Below, one piece after another: positions 33,162 to 42,391 of a DNA stretch of 64,000 nt; position 1 is the stretch's first letter, and each line of letters opens with the position of its first letter. The translations under genes were made by a program, and so were the position numbers. The notes under the pieces are model-generated. The model was not told the DNA's origin. It did no database searches and saw only the letters and a program-made list of their open reading frames with translations. This DNA comes from G963669295 sp963669295 (lineage in GTDB: Bacteria; Bacteroidota; Bacteroidia; Flavobacteriales_D; CALLUQ01). The stretch is taken from positions 4,774,001 through 4,838,000 of the forward strand of contig OY769938.1 in the NCBI GenBank assembly GCA_963669295.1, read 5' to 3'.

Positions 33162-35696
33162 TTAATGGTGTACCAATGTGATTTTCTTAACAGTGCTTTG
33201 CCTTTCGCCCTGTATTCTCACCACATAATTACCTGCTGGTTGCTGACTAATGTCTAACAAGGCTTCGTTGCCAACCGGCTGAATTTCCTGTACTAATTGC
33301 CCCATCATGTTGTGTATCGTAATGGTGGGTTTTTCTGATGTGTGAAGTCCTTTTACAGTGAACTTACCGCGAGTAGGGTTGGGAAATACAAGCAGTGCTG
33401 TAGCTGTTTCTTCTTCCAGTCCAACACTGGTGCTATAAAGCGATGCTTCCCATACACCACGGCCATAGGTGGCTGCACGAATTTTGCTGCTTAGCACATT
33501 AATTTCCAATTCATTTATAATTACATTGGGTAATCCATCCATGAAAGGAATCCAGTCGGGCATGGTATCGTTGCGGTAAAAGGTGCCAAAATCGGTGCCC
33601 AGGTACAAGCTGTTTACGGCATCGTCTTGTACAGCCATGCAGTTGGTTGGAATATTGGGTAGGGTACCCGAAATGTTTTGCCAGTTGTTACCACCATCGG
33701 AAGAGTGAAACACTTTATTACCATCAGAATAACCCGAAAAGGTAACCCACACATCCAACGGATTGGTGTCGGAAACCTCCACGCTGGTAATGAAAGCGCT
33801 GTCGGCGGGTAGGCCAGGGGTAATGTTCGCCCAGGTGAAGCCATCATTCATGGTGCGAAAAACGCCAACATCACCACCAGCAAACTTAGAGCCAGTAGTA
33901 AAGTAAATAACATCCGGATCGACTTTGTGTATTGCTATGGAAATCAGGGGAGAGGTATGGCCTGCTCCAAACGATAGTGGAGACCACGATGCGAACCCAT
34001 TATTAGTTTTTTGTAAATGACTTCCCCCCGTGTAAAAAATACCAGGATCAGTAGGATGTATTTCAAAAGGTACATTCCAGGTGGAAATGGGTAAATAGTA
34101 AACATTTGAAAAGGTATTGCCACCATCATAGGAAGCCCAAAAATTACCATTTTGTGTAGTGGCATACACATTGTTGTTGTCTTGATAATCCACAATGCAT
34201 TCCATGCCGTCTCGCAACATGGCCATGCGCGCATTATTGCCCATTAAGCGGTTCACGCCATTATCTTGTGCTCCAATGTATACGAGGTCAGGGTTATTGG
34301 GTGAGCCTCCCATTTTGTACAGCTGCATAATTTCCAGCCCTTCACTCAAGTCGGCCCAGCTATTTCCCGCGTTGGCGCTGCGAAATACACCACCGTCATT
34401 ACCGGTAATAATGTCAGTAGTAGAGCCTGGGTAAAACTTAACCACCCGGTGGTCGGCATGCGAATAGTCGTTGGTTGGCCAACCTTGCCAGTCGGATACA
34501 TTGGACCAGGAATTTCCTCCGTTGGTACTAATGGCCAAATTTAACCCACCAACCATCACAATGTTTTCGTCTACTGGCGATACGTCTAATGCCATTCCAT
34601 ACCAACCCATAGGGAACCCAATTCCCGAGATCCATGGATTGTAGCTCCATGTGGTGCCATTATCGGTACTCCTAAAAAAATTAAAGTTATCGCCAAAACC
34701 ATAAAGCGCATTGGGGTTGGCTGGGGTAACTGCTAACTCAATAACATCGTCGTAAATGGCATCTACTGGGGTGATGTCACTCCACGATCCCCCAGCATCA
34801 GTAGTGCGGTAAATGGTAGCGAACTCTTCTCCAAATGCATCTTCTTCTACTTCTGCAGTATACATCGTAGAAGGGTTGCCCGGCATAAATTCAAAATCTT
34901 TGATCAATCCGGTCTTTAAAAGACTCCATGTAGCCCCGGCATCGGTACTGCGCCACAATCCATTATCGGTACCAGTATACACTGTATTGGAATTGCTCGG
35001 GTCGATGCTTACATTAAAGATCTGCCTGGTTTGCGAAATCGTATAATTAATGCCAGTAGTATTCCACGTTTGCCCACCGTCGGTAGATTTTAAGATGCCA
35101 CTGCTGTATACACCTCCCCATATTTCGTAGCCATTGTCGTAGCCAAAGCCATCGCCGGTAGCAAGATACATGATGTTGGTATTGTTAGGGTCGATGGCAA
35201 TGTCGGTGACTCCAGTGTTCACCAGCTGATCGGTGTTGGTGCTCCACGATTGCCCACCATCGGTGCTTTTCCACAATCCACCATCGGGTGTGCCCACCCA
35301 TAAAATGTCGCTGTTATTAGGATCAAACTCAATGCAATTTACCCGACCGGCACCACCACCGTTATTGGGTATTCCTTTAGGTCCTACATAACTCCAATTG
35401 CCATTGAACGATTTGGCACCGCTGCGGTGTGTTTTTTGGTAAGATTGCCAGGCTTTCATCAAAGCATCGGGTGCTACCATGTTGCCAGAAGGATACACCC
35501 GCGGAGCATTCATGTACTCCCACCGCATTTGGCGTTTGTAACCGGATACTTCATGCAAGTTTTTACCAGCATGTGTTTCACGGTATTTTTTTACGATTTC
35601 ATAAAAGTTGCCGTATTCCCTTTGTTGGGGGAGAGCAATTACTGAACATAAGCAAAGAAAGATGGTAAGAAGCAAGCGTGCGTTACTTGTCTTCAT
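33162..35696 (-). CDS. BNR-repeat beta-propeller protein with T9SS sorting domain (copy 1)
   Basis: 844 residues: signal peptide MKTSNARLLLTIFLCLCSVIA; an N-terminal segment YEIVKKYRETHAGKNLHEVSGYKRQMRWEYMNAPRVYPSG shared with its neighbour; many Asp boxes (GGLWKSTDGGQSW, GILKSTDGGQTW, GLWRSTDAGATW, NKVFHSSDGGNNW) of a VPS10/BNR-type propeller; and a T9SS sorting domain (VFPNPTRGKFTVKGL...QQPAGNYVVRIQGERQSTVKKITLVHH). Tandem duplicate of 35882-38416. About 690 bp at the 3' end are nearly identical between them, the rest diverged. Probably an outer-surface or secreted binding protein. Confidence 0.87.
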   Translation of the reverse strand: MKTSNARLLLTIFLCLCSVIALPQQREYGNFYEIVKKYRETHAGKNLHEVSGYKRQMRWEYMNAPRVYPSGNMVAPDALMKAWQSYQKTHRSGAKSFNGNWSYVGPKGIPNNGGGAGRVNCIEFDPNNSDILWVGTPDGGLWKSTDGGQSWSTNTDQLVNTGVTDIAIDPNNTNIMYLATGDGFGYDNGYEIWGGVYSSGILKSTDGGQTWNTTGINYTISQTRQIFNVSIDPSNSNTVYTGTDNGLWRSTDAGATWSLLKTGLIKDFEFMPGNPSTMYTAEVEEDAFGEEFATIYRTTDAGGSWSDITPVDAIYDDVIELAVTPANPNALYGFGDNFNFFRSTDNGTTWSYNPWISGIGFPMGWYGMALDVSPVDENIVMVGGLNLAISTNGGNSWSNVSDWQGWPTNDYSHADHRVVKFYPGSTTDIITGNDGGVFRSANAGNSWADLSEGLEIMQLYKMGGSPNNPDLVYIGAQDNGVNRLMGNNARMAMLRDGMECIVDYQDNNNVYATTQNGNFWASYDGGNTFSNVYYLPISTWNVPFEIHPTDPGIFYTGGSHLQKTNNGFASWSPLSFGAGHTSPLISIAIHKVDPDVIYFTTGSKFAGGDVGVFRTMNDGFTWANITPGLPADSAFITSVEVSDTNPLDVWVTFSGYSDGNKVFHSSDGGNNWQNISGTLPNIPTNCMAVQDDAVNSLYLGTDFGTFYRNDTMPDWIPFMDGLPNVIINELEINVLSSKIRAATYGRGVWEASLYSTSVGLEEETATALLVFPNPTRGKFTVKGLHTSEKPTITIHNMMGQLVQEIQPVGNEALLDISQQPAGNYVVRIQGERQSTVKKITLVHH

Positions 35697-35791
35697 GTTT
35701 CAAAAGTGAAAAAAAATAACAGCGATATATCATGCCAATGACTCAATGGTAGTGTTTGCTGTTTAAATGGCTATATGTAGTTACTGAATGG

Positions 35792-35827
35792 AAAAGAAAA
35801 ACGATGCCGGTTAACATACCGGCATCG
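35792..35827 (-). terminator. Terminator of BNR copy 2
   Basis: CGATGCCGGT (35802-35811) and ACCGGCATCG (35818-35827) form a perfect 10-bp stem with a 6-nt loop, and an A-rich run on the plus strand gives T on the transcript. It lies 55 bp past the stop codon at 35882. Confidence 0.75.
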
Positions 35828-35881
35828 CTATGCCTGGCATAAAGGCACAATAAGTTTAATGCAGAATAGGGTAGCCCTATT

Positions 35882-38416
35882 TTAATGGTGTACCAATGTG
35901 ATTTTCTTAACAGTGCTTTGCCTTTCGCCCTGTATTCTCACCACATAATTACCTGCTGGTTGCTGACTAATGTCTAACAAGGCTTCGTTGCCAACCGGCT
36001 GAATTTCCTGTACTAATTGCCCCATTATGTTGTGTACTGTAATGGTGGGTTTTTCTGATGTGTGAAGTCCTTTTACAGTGAACTTACCGCGAGTAGGGTT
36101 GGGAAATACAAGCAGTGCTGTAGCTGTTTCTTCTTCCAGTCCAACACTGGTGCTATAAAGCGATGCTTCCCATACACCACGGCCATAGGTGGCTGCACGA
36201 ATTTTGCTGCTTAGCACATTAATTTCCAATTCATTTATAATTACATTGGGTAATCCATCCATGAAAGGAATCCAGTCGGGCATGGTATCGTTGCGGTAAA
36301 AGGTGCCAAAATCGGTGCCCAGGTACAAGCTGTTTACGGCATCGTCTTGTACAGCCATGCAGTTGGTTGGAATATTGGGTAGGGTACCCGAAATGTTTTG
36401 CCAGTTGTTACCACCATCGGAAGAGTGAAACACTTTATTACCATCAGAATAACCCGAAAAGGTAACCCACACATCCAACGGATTGGTGTCGGAAACCTCC
36501 ACGCTGGTAATGAAAGCGCTGTCGGCAGGCAAACCCGCAGTAACATCTTGCCAGTTGTTGCCATCGTCCATGGTGCGATAAACGCCAACAACACCGCCCG
36601 TAAGTTTAGAGCCTGTGGTAAAGTAAATTACATCAGGGTCGGCTTTATGCACAGCTATAGAAATGATATCGGAGCTGCTTCCTGATCCAGTAGATATAGA
36701 GGTCCAGTTTATTCCACCGTTGGTGCTTTTATGCAAATCGAATCCACCAAAATACAGAATATCAGGATTGATGGGATTCATTTCAAAAGGCACTGTCCAT
36801 GAGCCCCCTGGCGACGAGGCATTTGAAAAGGTGTCGCCACCATCGTACGAAACCCATAAAGAACCGTATTGAGTGGTAGCATATACAATGCTGTTGTCTT
36901 GATGATTTACAATGCACTCCATGCCATCTGCCAGCACTACCATTCGGGCGTTGTTGCCTGTTAAGCGATTTACGCCATTGTCTTGTGCGCCTACATACAT
37001 CAGATTCGGGTTGCTTTGAGAGCCGCCCATTCTATATAGCTGCATAATTTCCAATCCTTCGCTCAGGTCGGTCCAGGTAATTCCGAGATCGGTACTACGA
37101 AATACGCCACCATCATTGGCATTGATGATATCGGTACTGGAGCCAGGGTAAAATTTTGCCACCCGATGGTCGGCATGCGAGTAGTTGCTGGCTGGCCAAC
37201 CAAACCAGTCGGATGCGTTGCCCCAGGTGTCGCCACCATCATGACTAATTGCCAAATCCAATCCTCCCGCCATAATAACATTCTCGTCTACAGGCGACAC
37301 GCCAAGCGCCATGCCATACCAGCCCCAGGCAATGCCAATTGGTGAGGGCCATCCTTTGTCAATCCAGTTGCTGCCGTTATTGATACTTTTATAAAAAAAT
37401 TGTGATCCAGTGCCGTAGCTATAAAGTGCATCGGGATTGGCGGGGGTTACTGCAATTTCAAGAATGCCATCGGTAGCGCTGGCTGGTGTAATGTCGCCCC
37501 ATACTCCACCAGCGTTGGTAGTGCGATAAATTTTACCCAACTCTATTCCAAACGAGTCTTCTTCTATTTCAGCGGTGTAAATGGTTGAAGAGTTGCCGGG
37601 CATGAATTCAAAATCTTTAATCAATCCCGCTTTTAAAAGGCTCCAGGTAGCTCCGGCATCAAAACTGCGCCACAGCCCATTGTCTGTTCCGGCATAAATT
37701 AAATTGTTGTTGTTGGGGTCGATGTTTACATTAAAAATTTGCCTGGTTTGCGAAACCGAATAATTAATACCTGTAGTATTCCATGTTTGTCCGCCATCAA
37801 TAGATTTTAATATGCCACTGCTGTATACTCCTCCCCAAATTTCGTAGCCAATATCGTAACCAAATCCATCGCCAGTAGCAATGTACATGATGTCGGTATT
37901 GGTGGGGTCAATAGCAATATCGGTAACTCCAATGTTTACCAATTGATCGGTTTCGGTGCTCCAAGATTGGCCACCATCAGTACTTTTCCACAAGCCACCA
38001 TCGGGGGTGCCTGCCCATAAGATATTACTGTTGTTGGGGTCGAATTCCACACAATTTACTCTTCCTGCACCACCACTACTATCGGGCACCTGAGTAGGGC
38101 CTACATAGCTCCAATCGCCGTTGAACGATTTGGCACCACTGCGCTGCTTTTTGCGATAAGGCTGCCAGGCCTTCCACAGGGCATCGGGTGCTACCATATT
38201 GCCCGAAGGGTACACGCGTGGGGCATTCATGTTTTCCCAACGCAAGTAGCGTTTGTAGCCCGGTACTTCTTGCAAGTTTTTACCAGCGTGTGTTTCGTGG
38301 TAGTTTTTTACAATTTCATAGTAATTGTTGTACTCTACTTGTTGTTGAGGCAGGGCAATTAATGAACAGAAACAAAGAAGGATGGTAAGTGGCCAGGTGG
38401 TATTGCTTTTTTCCAT
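35882..38416 (-). CDS. BNR-repeat beta-propeller protein with T9SS sorting domain (copy 2)
   Basis: 844 residues, exactly the length of copy 1. Signal peptide MEKSNTTWPLTILLCFCSLIA, the YEIVKNYHETHAGKNLQEVPGYKRYLRWENMNAPRVYPSG segment, BNR Asp boxes (GGLWKSTDGGQSW, GLWRSFDAGATW, GVFRSTDLGITW, GVYRTMDDGNNW) and a T9SS sorting domain differing from copy 1 at only two residues. The N-terminal three quarters vary mostly by substitution in loops. Both genes keep their own terminator. The near-identical end suggests gene conversion or a recent partial exchange. Confidence 0.87.
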   Translation of the reverse strand: MEKSNTTWPLTILLCFCSLIALPQQQVEYNNYYEIVKNYHETHAGKNLQEVPGYKRYLRWENMNAPRVYPSGNMVAPDALWKAWQPYRKKQRSGAKSFNGDWSYVGPTQVPDSSGGAGRVNCVEFDPNNSNILWAGTPDGGLWKSTDGGQSWSTETDQLVNIGVTDIAIDPTNTDIMYIATGDGFGYDIGYEIWGGVYSSGILKSIDGGQTWNTTGINYSVSQTRQIFNVNIDPNNNNLIYAGTDNGLWRSFDAGATWSLLKAGLIKDFEFMPGNSSTIYTAEIEEDSFGIELGKIYRTTNAGGVWGDITPASATDGILEIAVTPANPDALYSYGTGSQFFYKSINNGSNWIDKGWPSPIGIAWGWYGMALGVSPVDENVIMAGGLDLAISHDGGDTWGNASDWFGWPASNYSHADHRVAKFYPGSSTDIINANDGGVFRSTDLGITWTDLSEGLEIMQLYRMGGSQSNPNLMYVGAQDNGVNRLTGNNARMVVLADGMECIVNHQDNSIVYATTQYGSLWVSYDGGDTFSNASSPGGSWTVPFEMNPINPDILYFGGFDLHKSTNGGINWTSISTGSGSSSDIISIAVHKADPDVIYFTTGSKLTGGVVGVYRTMDDGNNWQDVTAGLPADSAFITSVEVSDTNPLDVWVTFSGYSDGNKVFHSSDGGNNWQNISGTLPNIPTNCMAVQDDAVNSLYLGTDFGTFYRNDTMPDWIPFMDGLPNVIINELEINVLSSKIRAATYGRGVWEASLYSTSVGLEEETATALLVFPNPTRGKFTVKGLHTSEKPTITVHNIMGQLVQEIQPVGNEALLDISQQPAGNYVVRIQGERQSTVKKITLVHH

Positions 38417-38524
38417 AGGTGTGTTTAGCTTTTGTTCAATGTACCAAAATTAGTAATGGCAAGCAAGCTCAATGATTAACCTGTAGTGGAGAGCTACCGA
38501 ACGGTTGTGAAAATTGATTAAACG

Positions 38525-38554
38525 GAAAAAAAGCGGTGCCAAAATGGCACCGCT
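38525..38554 (-). terminator. Terminator of the LamG gene with 55-residue repeats
   Basis: AGCGGTGCC-AAAAT-GGCACCGCT, a perfect 9-bp stem, followed on the minus strand by seven T. It lies 55 bp past the stop codon at 38610. Confidence 0.8.
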
Positions 38555-38609
38555 CGTAGCACACCTAATTCGACGCTGAGTTTAGAGTTCAGCATCTGCT
38601 GGTAACCAT

Positions 38610-41009
38610 TTATTTACGGTGTACCAAAACTTGTTTTACCGTATAAGCATATTCGGTGTTTATAGCAATGTAATAATGTCCATTGGGGAAAGCACTCAAA
38701 TCCAGTTGTAGGTTATTGGGTTGCTTAAATGTAGTTGAATGAATAAGTTGCCCCATGGCGTTGTACACTTCAATGAGGCCGGTATTGTACTCTAGCCCAC
38801 TGATGTTGAACTGGCCATTGGTAGGGTTGGGGTACAGCTGAATGGCATTGTTGTTTGTTGCTTCTTTTAATCCTACGCCTAAAATGGTTTGGCAGGCAGA
38901 AGTATCTGTACAACCATTTATGGTTACTTCCACAGCATAGTCGCCATTGGCTATTGCCGTATAAGACTGGGCTGTAGCACCGGAAATTAATGCATAACCA
39001 TTGGTACAATCTAACCATTGGTAGGTAGCTCCAGTGGCATTGGCATTTAGGATAATGCCGTTAACAGTGGTGTTTACATCTACATTGGTAACGTCTACCG
39101 TAGTAACAATTGTACTATCGCATCCTTGCATCGATTGTAGGCTACTGGTATGCACTACCTGTGCTGTAATGTTGTTTTGTGTAGTACCATCGGGGAAGGT
39201 ATAACTATCGCCACTGCATATGTTGGTCGTTTCGTTTTCGTTATGTACGGGGTTCACATCCACAGTAGTTACTACAATGCTATCGCATCCTTGCACTGAT
39301 TGTAGGCTACTGGTATGCACTACCTGTGCTGTAATGTTGTTTTGTGTAGTACCGTCGGGGAAGGTATAACTATCGCCACTGCATATATTGGTCGTTTCGT
39401 TTTCGTTATGTACGGGGTTCACATCCACTGTAGTAACAATGGTGCTATCGCAGCCGTGTATTGATTGTAGGCTACTGGTATGCACTACCTGTGCTGTAAT
39501 GTTGTTTTGTGTAGTGCCGTCAGGGAACGTATAGCTATCGCCACTGCAGATGTTTGCGGTTTCATTTTCGTTGTGTACAGGGTTCACATCTACTGTAGTA
39601 ACAATGGTACTATCGCAGCCGTGTACCGATTGTAGGCTACTGGTATGCGATACTTGCGAGGTAATGTTAACATGCATGAACCCATCGGGGTAAAGGTAAT
39701 TGCTTCCGCTGCATACACTGGCTTGTTGGCTTTCGTTGTAAACCAAATCTACCTCAATGTTTGTTACAATAATACTGTCGCAACCATGTACCGATTGTAG
39801 GTTACTGGTATGTGCAGTTGGTGCAGTGATGTTGCTTTGTACCGTGCCATCGGGGAAGACATAACCTGCTCCACTGCATATCCTAACCGGATCAATTTGA
39901 ATGTAATCAGGCCTTACGTCTACAATGGTAAAAACCATACTGTCGCAGCCATTGATGGATTGTAAGACACTGTTGTGTGATGCTTGAGATGTAATGTTGG
40001 TTTGTACCGTGCCATCAGGAAATATATAGCTACCGCCATTACATACCTCTGCTGTTTCCGATTCTAAATACACCGGGTTCACATTTACTGTTGTTACAAC
40101 GATACTGTCGCAGGCGTGAACGGATTGTAGGCTACTGGTGTGCATTACCTGTGTAGTAATATTGCTTTGTGTAGTACCGTCGGGGAAAGTATAGCTACTG
40201 CCACTGCATACGCTTGCTGTTTCTGTTACCTGGTAAGTAGTGCTTTGATCTATGGCAGTAATGCCCGCACCAGAGCTTAGCCAATTGCCATTGGTGCCTG
40301 TTAATGGAAACACGGTTAAGGTACCATTATGGCCTCCTGCTATGTCGATTAGTGTGTTTACCCCGGCATTGTTGCCTCCAGCAACGCCCTGGTTAAAGTT
40401 GTAATACGAGATTAAATCTGCTTGTGGAAGTGTGTATTCCGAATGCATGCCGGTAGTAATTTCGCATGGGGTACGGATATCACCCCAAATGCGCAATTCA
40501 TCCATCTCGCCTTTGTAATTGAAATTGTGGTCTGAGTTACTTCCAACCACAGCCATCCAGTTGAATGTTCCTCCAGCACCTGTTTTACTGTTGTAAGGTT
40601 GTGCTACTCCATTGACATAAATCACGGCTTGTTGAGCCGATGCATCCCAGGTGGCTGCTACATGCGACCATTGCAGTGAAGGAGCAAGATCGGTTGCTTC
40701 TACACCATACGATGTGCCATTGCTTTTTACAATTAAAAACAATACGCCTTGCTCCCAGGCCAAATACATGTAGGTGTCGGGGGTATGTTGTGCCGAATAA
40801 ATAATGCGTTTGGTAACAATGTTGTGCGGTTTTACCCAGGCTTCAATGGTGAAGTCGTTATTGGGAATATCGAGAAAGTGGCTGGGGTAAGTGCTCAAAT
40901 CGATGTATGCATTAGCATTGGTAGTAAAATGAAGCGAATTGCCAGGCGATTGTGCCAGTGCAATGGTGCTCAATAGCGTTAAAATAAAGAGCGTGTAAAG
41001 TTTTTTCAT
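38610..41009 (-). CDS. LamG-domain T9SS protein with seven 55-residue repeats
   Basis: 799 residues from ATG 41007-41009, chosen for its signal peptide MKKLYTLFILTLLSTIALA. A LamG/concanavalin-like domain follows (residues 20-250: FTIEAWVKPHN, LQWSHVAATWD, MDELRIWGDIRTPCEI), then seven repeats of about 55 residues (ICSGDSYTFPDGTTQ...SLQSxxGCDSxxVTTVDV), each with a conserved Cys pair, then a short Ig-like module and a T9SS sorting domain (LYPNPTNGQFNI...FPNGHYYIAINTEYAYTVKQVLVHRK). The three repeats nearest the sorting domain are nearly identical at DNA level (165-bp period). Probably a surface adhesin-like protein. Confidence 0.87.
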   Translation of the reverse strand: MKKLYTLFILTLLSTIALAQSPGNSLHFTTNANAYIDLSTYPSHFLDIPNNDFTIEAWVKPHNIVTKRIIYSAQHTPDTYMYLAWEQGVLFLIVKSNGTSYGVEATDLAPSLQWSHVAATWDASAQQAVIYVNGVAQPYNSKTGAGGTFNWMAVVGSNSDHNFNYKGEMDELRIWGDIRTPCEITTGMHSEYTLPQADLISYYNFNQGVAGGNNAGVNTLIDIAGGHNGTLTVFPLTGTNGNWLSSGAGITAIDQSTTYQVTETASVCSGSSYTFPDGTTQSNITTQVMHTSSLQSVHACDSIVVTTVNVNPVYLESETAEVCNGGSYIFPDGTVQTNITSQASHNSVLQSINGCDSMVFTIVDVRPDYIQIDPVRICSGAGYVFPDGTVQSNITAPTAHTSNLQSVHGCDSIIVTNIEVDLVYNESQQASVCSGSNYLYPDGFMHVNITSQVSHTSSLQSVHGCDSTIVTTVDVNPVHNENETANICSGDSYTFPDGTTQNNITAQVVHTSSLQSIHGCDSTIVTTVDVNPVHNENETTNICSGDSYTFPDGTTQNNITAQVVHTSSLQSVQGCDSIVVTTVDVNPVHNENETTNICSGDSYTFPDGTTQNNITAQVVHTSSLQSMQGCDSTIVTTVDVTNVDVNTTVNGIILNANATGATYQWLDCTNGYALISGATAQSYTAIANGDYAVEVTINGCTDTSACQTILGVGLKEATNNNAIQLYPNPTNGQFNISGLEYNTGLIEVYNAMGQLIHSTTFKQPNNLQLDLSAFPNGHYYIAINTEYAYTVKQVLVHRK
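39080..40235 (-). repeat. Coding tandem repeat, 165-bp period, seven copies
   Basis: The seven repeats of the LamG protein. Similarity is graded: the copies at about 39080-39600 are nearly identical, while those toward 40235 have diverged, indicating recent expansion at the 3' side of the array. Confidence 0.8.
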
Positions 41010-41129
41010 GGTTCGTTTTTTTTTGAGAGTGTTAAAATATGAGCGTATTTGGAGTTGAACTGAAAAGAGAGAGGGACTGGTAAATACCACCCCTATGATG
41101 TAATTTATGTTCATGCTCAATCATCATCA

Positions 41130-42368
41130 TTAGTGCTGTAATAGCACTATTTTTTTTGTAATGTTTAACTGGTTAGTCTGGATACTCACCATGTATTGCC
41201 CTGCTGGCTGATCACTTAAATCCAGTTGAATCTTATCTTTTTGTTTGAATTCGTAAGTGGCTACTGTTTGCCCCATGGCATTGTGTATTTTCACAAGTGT
41301 AGGAGCAACTGCCAGTTGGCTAACAGTAAATAATCCATTGGATGGGTTAGGGTACAGTGTAATGGGAGATTCGTGGGTATTTTCAGTTATGCCAACGCCT
41401 ATAATGGCATAGCAAGCAGAGGTATCTGTACAGCCATTCATGGTTACTTCTACGGCATAATTGCCATCAACACCAGGAGTAAACGATTGATTGTATGCTC
41501 CTGCAACGGGCATGTAATTGTTGTCGCAATCCAACCATTGATAAATGGCACCAGGGAGGTGAGCAGAGAGTGTGCCTCCTGCAACAGATGTAGCCGCAAT
41601 ATGGTTAGTGTCTATGTAAATTTCAGCACCTGAACTCATCCAGTTAGAAGCATTGCCCGCTAATGCAAAACCATGCAGTGTAGCGTCGTAGTTACCTGTG
41701 AGTTCGGGCAATGTAGTCTCGCCAGGGTTACTGCCGTCAGCAACCCCCTGGTTAAAATTATAATAGGTTACCAAATGAGGAGGCAAAACAGTATACTCTG
41801 AATACATGCCTGCTTTAATCTCACAATCGGTGCGTACCACATCCCATATCCTGAACTCATCCATGTGGCCAAAAAACACTTTACTGCTGTCGGAATGACT
41901 GCCAATGAATAGCATGCTGGTGTCGCTTGATATTACCGAATTCCCCCCCCCCAATGGAGACGATGGTATTCCATTAATGTAAAGCTCTACTTCTTGCGCA
42001 ACCCTGTCCCATGTCATGGCAATGTGTGTCCATTGCAATGCAGGAATACTGGTGGTTGATACAGCAACATCGTACACCGAATTGCCTTCTACCGTTGCAA
42101 ACAAAAGATTGGGGTTCGCTTGGTAAAGGTGTACATAATGTGTTTGATCCATTTGCGCGTGAAAGAGGGTATTGAGGCCAACCAGGGAATCGGGCCGTAT
42201 CCACATTTCAATGGTGAAATTATTGTTGGCAATGCTGTTAAAAATGGCTGGAAGAGGAGCTGTTATGATATCGTCCATTCCATCTAAATGAATGGCATTG
42301 CCCGGCGTTTGTGGAGTAGCTATGCTGGCCGTTGCAATAAATGTGATACAAGCAATGATCTTTTTCAT
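41130..42368 (-). CDS. LamG-domain T9SS protein with an intragenic poly-G tract
   Basis: 412 residues: signal peptide MKKIIACITFIATASIATP, LamG domain (20-230: FTIEMWIRPDSL, LQWTHIAMTWDR, GHMDEFRIWDVVRTDCEI), short Ig-like module (YQWLDCDNNYMPVAGA) and T9SS sorting domain (LYPNPSNGLFTV...QPAGQYMVSIQTNQLNITKKIVLLQH). It is the paralogue of the genes on either side but has none of the 55-residue repeats. Codons for a Gly-Gly-Gly stretch make a run of ten G (41943-41952). Any slip by one base would remove everything downstream, including the sorting domain. Confidence 0.87.
   Translation of the reverse strand: MKKIIACITFIATASIATPQTPGNAIHLDGMDDIITAPLPAIFNSIANNNFTIEMWIRPDSLVGLNTLFHAQMDQTHYVHLYQANPNLLFATVEGNSVYDVAVSTTSIPALQWTHIAMTWDRVAQEVELYINGIPSSPLGGGNSVISSDTSMLFIGSHSDSSKVFFGHMDEFRIWDVVRTDCEIKAGMYSEYTVLPPHLVTYYNFNQGVADGSNPGETTLPELTGNYDATLHGFALAGNASNWMSSGAEIYIDTNHIAATSVAGGTLSAHLPGAIYQWLDCDNNYMPVAGAYNQSFTPGVDGNYAVEVTMNGCTDTSACYAIIGVGITENTHESPITLYPNPSNGLFTVSQLAVAPTLVKIHNAMGQTVATYEFKQKDKIQLDLSDQPAGQYMVSIQTNQLNITKKIVLLQH
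41943..41952 (-). repeat. Poly-G(10) tract inside a LamG gene
   Basis: Ten consecutive C on the plus strand, ten G in the coding strand, in the segment encoding PLGGGNS. It is the longest G/C homopolymer I noticed in the window. Confidence 0.9.
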
Positions 42369-42391
42369 GATAGTTGGCGTTAAGTTTTTTA

